NCBI GenBank assembly: GCA_002731735.1
Contig: PCCM01000009.1
Location: forward strand, 1-6,183
DNA from: Gemmatimonadota bacterium
GTDB lineage: Bacteria; Gemmatimonadota; Gemmatimonadetes; Longimicrobiales; Gaopeijiaceae
DNA length: 6,183 nt
Direction of reading: 5' to 3'
Positions 1-5,466 of the stretch are shown in pieces. The position numbers were made by a program, and so were the translations under genes. Below the pieces are notes generated by a model that was not told where the DNA came from, did not search any database, and saw only the letters and a list, made by a program, of their open reading frames with translations. Numbering within the stretch: the stretch's first letter is position 1; each line of letters begins with the position of its first letter.

Positions 1-810
1 GGCGATGAAGACGTCTGCGGCCGCGACCCAGGCATCGTGGTCGACAGCAATCGCGGCGGCGTCCAACGCCGCGATCATCTCGATCCGTTCGGGGCTCGGC
101 CCCGCTGCCTCCGCCTGGCGGCCAAACAGCCGCGGCGGCACGAGCCCGAACGACACGGTCTGAATCCGCAGGGCGTCCGCATCATCAGCCATCCAACACG
201 AGCTAGGTATCGCGACACCTGCGGTACGGTACGGCAGCCAGAAGTTGAGGCCGGCAAACGGACCATTCGAAGACGGAATGAACCAGATGTGCAGCATGTG
301 CAGGGTCTGACCGTCGCCGGCGAACTGGGGATGGTCATGCCAGTTGGCAAGGTCGCTGTCGAACGGAACGACCGCATCGGTGTCAATCGCGTCGACAAAG
401 GCGTAAGCGGCGCCCACGAGTTTGTCCGTGCCATCCATTTCGGCGAACATCAGGTGGTTCGGCGCATTGACGTCCACGTCGTCCGGGCCGCCGCCCGACT
501 TCACGTAGTGCACACCCATGCCGGGAATATCACCCAACGCAGGATTGAACCCAGCGGCAATTGCGAGCTCCGGTGTGTTCAGGGCGGTGATCTCCTGCCG
601 TAGGGCACTCATTTTCAGGCGATCCATATCAGGCAGTCCGGCCCACGGCGGCGTGGCAAGCGTCTCGCAGCTAACGGCAGCACCCACATGGCTGTGTGCT
701 TCCGTCCCTGGCTCGTGGGCATGGTCTTGTGCCAGAGCGAGCGCAGATCGCGGAGCGATGAGAGCGGTTACGGCCACTGTAACGCTAAGAACCGAGATGA
801 TGCGAGACAT
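1..810 (-). CDS. Secreted His-rich protein with WHxH/HMLH module, 3' end cut by window edge
   Basis: An uninterrupted frame of 270 codons runs from ATG at 810 to the left edge without a stop, so the C-terminus is missing. GGAGG at 817-821 lies 6 bases upstream of the ATG and supports this start. Residues 1-27 look like a Sec signal peptide (hydrophobic core, then SALALA before QDHAHEPG). The mature N-terminus is His-rich (H30, H32, H39, H41). A GMGVHYV stretch lies near residue 97. It is followed by NHLMFAEMDG (118-127), LVGAAYAF (131-138), WHDH (157-160), LHMLH (170-174) and a P-x-x-NGPFAGLNFW segment (179-191). The WHxH/MLH segment resembles one I recall from environmental cupredoxin-containing proteins and also matches the gene at 5467-6183. 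I infer an exported, possibly metal-binding protein. Its enzymatic role is unknown. It is transcribed divergently from the gene at 1340. Confidence 0.85.
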   Translation of the reverse strand, partial: MSRIISVLSVTVAVTALIAPRSALALAQDHAHEPGTEAHSHVGAAVSCETLATPPWAGLPDMDRLKMSALRQEITALNTPELAIAAGFNPALGDIPGMGVHYVKSGGGPDDVDVNAPNHLMFAEMDGTDKLVGAAYAFVDAIDTDAVVPFDSDLANWHDHPQFAGDGQTLHMLHIWFIPSSNGPFAGLNFWLPYRTAGVAIPSSCWMADDADALRIQTVSFGLVPPRLFGRQAEAAGPSPERIEMIAALDAAAIAVDHDAWVAAADVFIA

Positions 811-816
811 TCGATA

Positions 817-821
817 CCTCC
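817..821 (-). promoter_or_regulatory. Shine-Dalgarno GGAGG for the leftward His-rich gene
   Basis: The plus strand reads cctcc here, which is GGAGG on the minus strand. It lies 6 bases upstream of the ATG at 810. It fixes the start of a frame that has no stop inside the window. Confidence 0.75.
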
Positions 822-880
822 AACGTGCAGGGTGATCAATACCACGGTCAGTTCGTCACATTGACCGAGTTATCCGGGAA

Positions 881-909
881 AAGCTACGGGGAGCGTGCGG
901 GGGTGTCAA
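881..909 (-). promoter_or_regulatory. Candidate sigma70-type promoter for the leftward gene
   Basis: On the minus strand a perfect TTGACA (909 to 904) is followed after exactly 17 bases by TAGCTT (886 to 881). TAGCTT keeps the three most conserved -10 positions (T1, A2, T6). Transcription would start near 874, giving a leader of about 64 bases before the ATG at 810. This is a pattern match only, and the host's housekeeping consensus is unknown. Confidence 0.4.
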
Positions 910-1302
910 TGTGCCCATGTAAGGGGCAATAACCCAGCCCGTGCCTCAGTGCTGGAGCGCGGCAACCGGAGTCACCCTGCTGGCCGCGACTGCGAGAATC
1001 ATTGCGGCAACGGAGATGCTCCAGAGCTTCGTTATGGCTAACTCTCTCTCAGCCGGGCACGAGGAGACCAGTGTCGGGTCGGGATCCCGCTTCAGCGGAG
1101 CCACCCACCTGCCGGCATATGATGCGCACGCGCACCTCACAACAGCCAGTCGCGACCTCAACTTTGCTGGCAGACCCCAGTCCACGGATGCCACAGTGCC
1201 CAACAAATGGGACCCGGGATGTCGGCTGCCACGGCAAGAACGAAGCTAGGGGCTCAAACTGCTTTCGCTCCTGTAGCTTCTTCTGTATTCTTCCTTCTCG
1301 AC

Positions 1303-1320
1303 AGCCGGGAGACACCGGCT
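1303..1320 (+). other. Perfect 6-bp hairpin in the leader of the cytochrome/monooxygenase gene
   Basis: AGCCGG (1303-1308) and CCGGCT (1315-1320) are exact inverted repeats around the 6-base loop GAGACA. The stem ends 5 bases before the GGAGG ribosome binding site at 1326-1330. It could modulate translation or mRNA stability. No U-tract follows it, so it is not an intrinsic terminator. A chance occurrence is possible in GC-rich DNA. Confidence 0.4.
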
Positions 1321-1325
1321 AAACT

Positions 1326-1330
1326 GGAGG
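1326..1330 (+). promoter_or_regulatory. Shine-Dalgarno GGAGG for the cytochrome/monooxygenase gene
   Basis: GGAGG sits 9 bases upstream of ATG 1340 and 15 bases upstream of the in-frame ATG at 1346. Spacing therefore favours 1340 as the start. Confidence 0.75.
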
Positions 1331-1339
1331 AACCGTCCC

Positions 1340-3202
1340 ATGACGATGCATCGCTCGACCTTTGACCGACTCATTCCCGGGGCGCTCCCTTCGAGCGCTG
1401 TCACCGGTATCGCCCTCGTAGCCGCCGCACTTTTATGTGTGCCGGCGGCGTTGACGGCCCAGGCCCACATATCGGGTGACCACGAGCCACACCTCTTCGC
1501 GGCCGCAGACTTCGGCATCGATCCCACAGGGGTGACGTTCACGAAGGACATCGCGCCGATACTCGCGCGGAGCTGCGTGAACTGCCACCGCGCGGGTGGA
1601 GCGGGTCCCATGCCGTTGACGAGCTACCAGGAGGTGAGACGGTACGCCGGGAGGATCAAGACGAAGACGGCGATCCGGGACCGGATGGGCGCGATGCCGC
1701 CGTGGTACGTGGAGAAGGACCTCGGCATCCAACAATACAAGCAGGACCCGTCGCTGACGGACGTGGAGTTGTCGATGATCCAGGCATGGGCCGACAACGG
1801 GGCGCCGGAAGGCGACCTGGCGGACTTGGCTGTGGAGCTGAATCTGCGGACTGAAGACGGCTGGCGGATCGAGCCGGACCTGATCGTGAGCTCCGGAGAG
1901 TTCGTTGTGGAGGGCGGAGCCGCGGACTGGTGGGGCGAGATCGAGACGTTCGATGTCGTCGGGCTGGAGCAGGACCGCTGGGTGAAGGCGGTGGAGATCC
2001 GGGAGGTCAACGACGTGCCCACTCAGGGCTCGGGACGACAGACCGTGGGATCCCGGTGGGTCGTCCACCACCTGATCTACAGCACTGGGGTGCCCGGGGA
2101 GCATTTGCTGGAGCGCACGTTTTGGCCTGTGCACGAGGTCGGCCGCAATCCCGACTTTTTCAGCGAGGAGCGGGGGCAGTTGCTCAAGGCGGGCTCGCAG
2201 ATCTCGTCCCAGTCTATCCACCTCCACTCCAACGGACGGGACACGAGGTCGCACCTGGAGTTCGGCTTCGAGTTCTTTCCCGAGGACTACGAGCCGGAGT
2301 ACGAGTCGGGAAGGGTGGGCCTGGCTGACGGGCAGAACATCTCGATCGTGCCGAACCAGGGCGGCCAGGAGCTGCACGCCTATGACGTGCTGGAGGATCA
2401 CATCAAGATGGTCGCCTTCGAGCCTCACCTGCATGCGCCGGGCGACCGGATGTGTCTGGAGGCGATCTGGAAACAGCACATCGAGACGCTGAGCTGTGTG
2501 GGGTACGACCACAACTGGGTGCGGACGTACTCCTTCGCGGAGAACTACGAGCCGCTGCTGCCGAAAGGCACGATCATGCACATCGTCGGCTACATGAGTA
2601 ACACGGAGGCCAACTTCAACATCCCGGATCCAAGGAACTGGCAGGGCTCGGGCAACCGGTCGGTGTCGAACATGTTCCTCGACTTGGGCATCTCGTTGAG
2701 GCTGACCGACGAGCAATTCGTGGAGGAGATGGCGAACCGGCGGGAAGTGCTGGACCTGGGCGTCAACGATCACGTGATCGGCTGCCCGCTGTGCACGGCC
2801 GCGATTCCGCTGCTCCCGGAACTGGAGGAGGAGGAGGAGGGCGATGGAGAAGGGGCCGCCGTTTCGGAGGTCGAAGCGAGCTCCGCCGAGGAGCTCCTCG
2901 GCACGTGGACCCTGCCGCTGGAGAGCCCTCAGGGGGCATTCAACATGGTCCTGGAGTTCTCCGAGGGGACCGACGGGATGCTCGCTGCTTTGGTCGACAC
3001 TCCCCTAGGTGACCCCCAGACTGCCCAGAACATCTCCAGATCCGGCGACGCGCTCGTCCTGGGCTTCACGTTGTCCGCACTGGGTCAGTCGCTGCCCGTC
3101 ACCGTCACCCTGACGCCCGCAGGGGACGGTGATGAAGTCTTGAACGCCGAGGTCGACCTTGGCGGGCTGGGCACCCTGTCCGGAACGGCGACCAAGGAGT
3201 GA
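1340..3202 (+). CDS. Exported monohaem cytochrome c / PHM-like copper monooxygenase fusion protein
   Basis: The product has 620 residues. Residues 1-42 form a Sec signal peptide (hydrophobic segment 22-40, ending ALTAQA). Residues ~60-160 are a cytochrome c domain with haem motif C79-V-N-C82-H83. A conserved MPPW at 119-122 may supply the axial Met. Residues ~175-475 resemble the peptidylglycine/dopamine copper type II monooxygenase fold. Candidate copper ligands there are H243-H244 (VVHHL) and HLH at 294-296 for one site, and H363/H365 (PHLH) plus M445 for the other. YDHNW (389-393) and NTEANFNIPDP (421-431) match conserved blocks of that family as I remember them. A CPLC motif (482-485) and a Glu-rich linker (494-504) follow, then a separate ~100-residue beta-rich domain (517-620) beginning GTWTLPLE. 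Such proteins are periplasmic or extracytoplasmic and usually uncharacterised. The substrate is unknown, and hydroxylation is inferred from the fold only. It is co-transcribed with the next gene. Confidence 0.88.
   Translation: MTMHRSTFDRLIPGALPSSAVTGIALVAAALLCVPAALTAQAHISGDHEPHLFAAADFGIDPTGVTFTKDIAPILARSCVNCHRAGGAGPMPLTSYQEVRRYAGRIKTKTAIRDRMGAMPPWYVEKDLGIQQYKQDPSLTDVELSMIQAWADNGAPEGDLADLAVELNLRTEDGWRIEPDLIVSSGEFVVEGGAADWWGEIETFDVVGLEQDRWVKAVEIREVNDVPTQGSGRQTVGSRWVVHHLIYSTGVPGEHLLERTFWPVHEVGRNPDFFSEERGQLLKAGSQISSQSIHLHSNGRDTRSHLEFGFEFFPEDYEPEYESGRVGLADGQNISIVPNQGGQELHAYDVLEDHIKMVAFEPHLHAPGDRMCLEAIWKQHIETLSCVGYDHNWVRTYSFAENYEPLLPKGTIMHIVGYMSNTEANFNIPDPRNWQGSGNRSVSNMFLDLGISLRLTDEQFVEEMANRREVLDLGVNDHVIGCPLCTAAIPLLPELEEEEEGDGEGAAVSEVEASSAEELLGTWTLPLESPQGAFNMVLEFSEGTDGMLAALVDTPLGDPQTAQNISRSGDALVLGFTLSALGQSLPVTVTLTPAGDGDEVLNAEVDLGGLGTLSGTATKE
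2824..2840 (+). repeat. GGA trinucleotide repeat encoding the poly-Glu linker
   Basis: Five consecutive GGA units plus GG, read in frame as GAG codons, encode E496-E500 of the 620-residue protein. The repeat sits at the junction between the monooxygenase-like core and the extra C-terminal domain. It also creates internal Shine-Dalgarno-like AGGAGG sequences. Confidence 0.7.
3194..3199 (+). promoter_or_regulatory. Shine-Dalgarno AAGGAG that decides the start of the downstream gene
   Basis: AAGGAG overlaps the last codons of the upstream gene. It ends 2 bases before ATG 3202 and 8 bases before ATG 3208. The spacing makes 3208 the likelier start, although 3202 gives the classic TGATG stop/start overlap with the upstream stop at 3200-3202. 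Either way the two genes are translationally coupled. Confidence 0.65.
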
Positions 3203-3207
3203 TGAAG

Positions 3208-4224
3208 ATGCGAGGGGCCTCGGTTCTTCTTTTGGTCTGCCTCCTGTCCTCGGCTCCCCAGGGGGCCGAGGCGCAGCGGCTGTCGTATTCGAAGGGCCAG
3301 CCGGTCTACCCGGCTTACGAAGGGTGGGAGCGGAATTCGGACGGTTCGTTCGACATGCTCTTCGGCTACATGAACGAGAACTGGGAGCAGGAACTGGAGG
3401 TTCCGGTCGGGCTGGACAACCAGTTTTCGCCGGGGCCGCCCGACCAGGGCCAGCCGGCGCACTTCCTTCCCCGACGCAACCGCTACGTCTTCAAGGTGCG
3501 GGTACCGGCGGACTTCGGGGAGGAAGAAGAACTGGTGTGGACGCTACGGGCGAACGGCCAGGAGTACCGCGCCTATGGCACGCTCCGTGCGGATCTCTAC
3601 ACCGACAACATGATCATCATGTCGGAGACGGGGGCGTTGGGCGCGGGGACCAGTAGTCCGGAGATCCGGGCGAACGTGCCGCAGGAGATCGAACTGGAAG
3701 GGGGGGTGGAGCGGAGCGTGCGGGTCGGCGAGGTGCTGACGCTGGCGGCAGTGGTCACCGACGACGGCCAGCCGACAAGCGTTGGCTTCTTCGGGGGGGG
3801 GACGGATTCCGAAGAGGACGACGTAGAAGAGGACGACGTAGAAGACGACGCAGAAGACGCCGAAGAAGAGGACAACGAGCCCACCCCGCGGGAACTCTTG
3901 GAGCGAGCCCTCGGGAGGGGAACCGCTTCGGGGACGGTGAGCAAGAGGTTGGGTCTGCACTACACGTGGTTCGTGTACCGGGGCCCCGGCGAAGCCGTGG
4001 AGTTCGACCCTCCCCAGATCAAGACGTGGGAGGACACACGGCCCTTCGCCAATTCGCCCTGGACCGTCGCCTGGGTCGTCCCGGAGGCTCCGGAGGACGG
4101 ACGGTGGGTGAGCGAGGTCACGTTTTCCGAGCCGGGGACTTACGTGCTCAGGGGTCGTGCCGACGACGGAGGACTGTATGCGGACGTGGAGGTTACGGTT
4201 CGCGTACAGTCTACGGTGTTCTGA
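3208..4224 (+). CDS. Secreted beta-sandwich protein with acidic-loop Ig/PKD-like domain, partner of the cytochrome/monooxygenase
   Basis: The product has 338 residues from ATG 3208, chosen by ribosome binding site spacing. Starts at 3202 or GTG 3199 would add two or three residues. Residues 1-22 are a Sec signal peptide (LLLVCLL core, GAEA before QR). The N-terminal half carries YPAYEGWERNSDGSFDMLFGY and MNENWEQE (34-62) and a PRRNRYVFKVRVP block (88-100). I recall this pattern from conserved hypothetical proteins of Acidobacteriota and Gemmatimonadota, with no assigned function. Residues ~165-335 look like an Ig/PKD-like beta-sandwich (VGEVLTLAAVVTDDG at the start, EPGTYVLRGRADDG at 308-321). 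That domain is split by an extremely acidic loop (200-224, 19 of 25 residues Asp or Glu) encoded by 15-base repeats. No catalytic motif or CxxCH is visible. Coupling to the upstream gene suggests an accessory, scaffold or surface-binding role, which is inference. Confidence 0.83.
   Translation: MRGASVLLLVCLLSSAPQGAEAQRLSYSKGQPVYPAYEGWERNSDGSFDMLFGYMNENWEQELEVPVGLDNQFSPGPPDQGQPAHFLPRRNRYVFKVRVPADFGEEEELVWTLRANGQEYRAYGTLRADLYTDNMIIMSETGALGAGTSSPEIRANVPQEIELEGGVERSVRVGEVLTLAAVVTDDGQPTSVGFFGGGTDSEEDDVEEDDVEDDAEDAEEEDNEPTPRELLERALGRGTASGTVSKRLGLHYTWFVYRGPGEAVEFDPPQIKTWEDTRPFANSPWTVAWVVPEAPEDGRWVSEVTFSEPGTYVLRGRADDGGLYADVEVTVRVQSTVF
3793..3801 (+). repeat. Homopolymeric G9 tract inside a coding region
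   Basis: Nine consecutive G bases encode three Gly codons (residues 196-198) immediately before the acidic repeat. A seven-G run lies about 90 bases upstream at 3700-3706. Such tracts are prone to slippage and to sequencing error. The current length keeps the frame open. Confidence 0.85.
3811..3879 (+). repeat. 15-base tandem repeat array encoding EEDDV-type acidic residues
   Basis: GAAGAGGACGACGTA occurs twice exactly in tandem (3811-3825 and 3826-3840). Shortened, degenerate copies (GAAGACGACGCA, GAAGACGCC, GAAGAAGAGGAC) continue to about 3879. The array is in frame throughout and encodes EEDDV, EEDDV, EDDA, EDA, EEED. Every unit is a multiple of three bases, so changes in copy number would keep the frame. 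Confidence 0.85.
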
Positions 4225-4232
4225 GGCTCTAG

Positions 4233-5447
4233 CTAACAGGTCGCCCTGGACTCGATCCGATCGATCTTCTGGACCACCTGCAGCTGTCCCCCACCCTCCG
4301 CGGTGGCCACAAACAGTGGCATTGTCGGATAGCCGGCACCATCCAAGGTGAGCGGACCCGTCGCGGTCTCGATCGTCAGACCGTCGAGGCCGGCAAACCC
4401 CGCTTCCGCGCTCGCCTCTCCGGACCGCTCCATTGCCGCCTTCAGCGCCATCAACGAGTTGTAGTGGGTAAAGGCGACGTGGGTGACGAGCTCACCGCCC
4501 GGCATTGCATTCGCGCGTGCGACGAAGTCCTGGACGGCCGGGCTCGGATCGCTGGCGACAAACGGAACACACGTGACGATCGACGCGCCCGGCACGAGTT
4601 GTGACGCCTGCCATTCGCTGAAGTCGAGATGCGCAAAGATCTTGCCCTCCGCGATCCCGAGTTCGACGGCCTGGTTGACCGCGTTAACCGCGTAGGGTCG
4701 TGGATCCGCATTCCAGATGATGTTGGACTCCACCTCATGGGCCCACCGCATCACCGCGCGGTATTCGCCGGGATGATTTCCCAACACCGGCGTCGTGACC
4801 AACGCATCGCCAGTGTGGGCGCCACCGAGCGCACCGTACAGATACTCTGAAACGCTGCGCCCCGACGGGGTCCAGTTGGATATCGAGAACGGCCGAGCCC
4901 GAAACCCATCGTCCAGATCGCCCAGATAGGCGCGGATCGACGGGACGATCTGCCTCGCCGTCGGTCCAAAGTGTTTTGTGAACGGGCCGCAATAGGAGCC
5001 GTCGGTCCACAGGCCATGGAGCACGGGGACCGACGCGTCCAACGCGTTCAGGCGGACGGTGATCAACCGCGGGGAGGCCATGAGGAAGCCGCTGACGATG
5101 GCCTCGCAGCCTTCCTCGGCGACGAGTGCCGTCACGGCGGCCTGGGACGGCGGGCTCCCCCCGTCATCGCGGTAGACGAACTCCACGGGCCTCCCGAGTA
5201 TGCCGCCCATGGTGTTGATCTCGAACGCCGCAAGCTCGAGGCCGAGTCGCATCTGGGAGACATAGGGCTCGACCAACTCATCGATCCCTTGGGTATCCAC
5301 CTCACTGACGAAGACCCCGACCTTGAGCGGTCTGACTTGGGCGATCGCAGGGAACCCGGTCAACGAGCCGGCCGCAAGTGCCGCGCCCGCGCCGGCCACG
5401 AACTCGCGCCGTGTTACGGCCACTCTTGCACAGGACCTCATCGCCAT
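4233..5447 (-). CDS. Tat-exported ABC transporter substrate-binding protein (branched-chain amino acid/urea/amide type)
   Basis: The product has 404 residues from ATG 5447. A TTG at 5459 and an ATG at 5441 are alternative starts. The N-terminus carries a twin-arginine signal (TRREF at 12-16, then a hydrophobic AGAGAALAAG segment and AIA before QV). The mature protein starts with LKVGVFVSEVDT and has LGLELAAFEINTMGGILGRPVEFVYRDDGG. This is the typical N-lobe of periplasmic binding protein type 1 family members (LivK, AmiC and UrtA relatives). The later TGPLTLDGAGYPTMPLFVA segment matches the end region of urea/amide binders. It would bind a small solute in the periplasm for an ABC importer, but no permease or ATPase gene lies in the window. 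The ligand is not determinable from sequence. It lies 19 bases downstream of the cupredoxin gene on the same strand, so co-transcription is likely. Its stop faces the stop of the plus-strand operon across 8 bases. Confidence 0.88.
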   Translation of the reverse strand: MAMRSCARVAVTRREFVAGAGAALAAGSLTGFPAIAQVRPLKVGVFVSEVDTQGIDELVEPYVSQMRLGLELAAFEINTMGGILGRPVEFVYRDDGGSPPSQAAVTALVAEEGCEAIVSGFLMASPRLITVRLNALDASVPVLHGLWTDGSYCGPFTKHFGPTARQIVPSIRAYLGDLDDGFRARPFSISNWTPSGRSVSEYLYGALGGAHTGDALVTTPVLGNHPGEYRAVMRWAHEVESNIIWNADPRPYAVNAVNQAVELGIAEGKIFAHLDFSEWQASQLVPGASIVTCVPFVASDPSPAVQDFVARANAMPGGELVTHVAFTHYNSLMALKAAMERSGEASAEAGFAGLDGLTIETATGPLTLDGAGYPTMPLFVATAEGGGQLQVVQKIDRIESRATC

Positions 5448-5466
5448 GGGGCACCCCAAGTGGTCG

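Larger units (their letters stand above)
811..1339. other. Divergent intergenic region without a convincing gene
   Basis: This 529-base stretch separates the two divergent start codons. It holds the leftward ribosome binding site and candidate promoter at one end, and a hairpin plus ribosome binding site for the rightward gene at the other. Between about 930 and 1290 there are only short open frames with no good ribosome binding site and no recognisable product. A 10-base palindrome, CGGGATCCCG, lies at 1080-1089. A pyrimidine-rich stretch lies at about 1264-1298. No tRNA- or rRNA-like sequence was recognised. Confidence 0.6.

Noticed and set aside
37..603. Plus-strand frame of 188 codons opposite the His-rich gene
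   Set aside because: The minus-strand frame has a ribosome binding site, a signal peptide and module similarity to another gene in the window. The plus-strand product is Arg-rich and motif-free.
912..928. Short inverted repeat TGCCC / GGGCA as an operator
   Set aside because: A 5-base stem with a 7-base loop is too short to support a regulatory site in GC-rich DNA.
946..1206. Minus-strand 86-codon frame in the divergent intergenic region, ending in a hydrophobic SVAAMILAVAAS segment
   Set aside because: It needs a TTG start without a clear ribosome binding site, and the N-terminal part is low-complexity and unrecognisable. The hydrophobic tail, just before the stop, could be a decayed signal peptide, but nothing downstream supports a gene remnant.
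1261..1289. Possible rightward promoter (GCTTTC and TGTATT, 17-base spacing)
   Set aside because: The -35 match is poor and the region is pyrimidine-rich, so the match is not better than chance.
941..1322. Two overlapping plus-strand frames of about 100 codons in the intergenic region
   Set aside because: Composition is noncoding-like, there is no ribosome binding site and no family motif. They overlap each other in different frames.
1433..2773. Long minus-strand open frame (446 codons) antisense to the cytochrome/monooxygenase gene
   Set aside because: It is a by-product of high-GC codon use on the plus strand. Its product is Arg/Val/His/Pro-rich with no recognisable motif, whereas the plus-strand frame has a signal peptide, haem motif and copper motifs.
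4225..4232. Transcription terminator between the convergent genes
   Set aside because: The gap is only 8 bases and I see no GC-rich hairpin with a T-tract around it. Any terminator would have to lie inside the coding regions.
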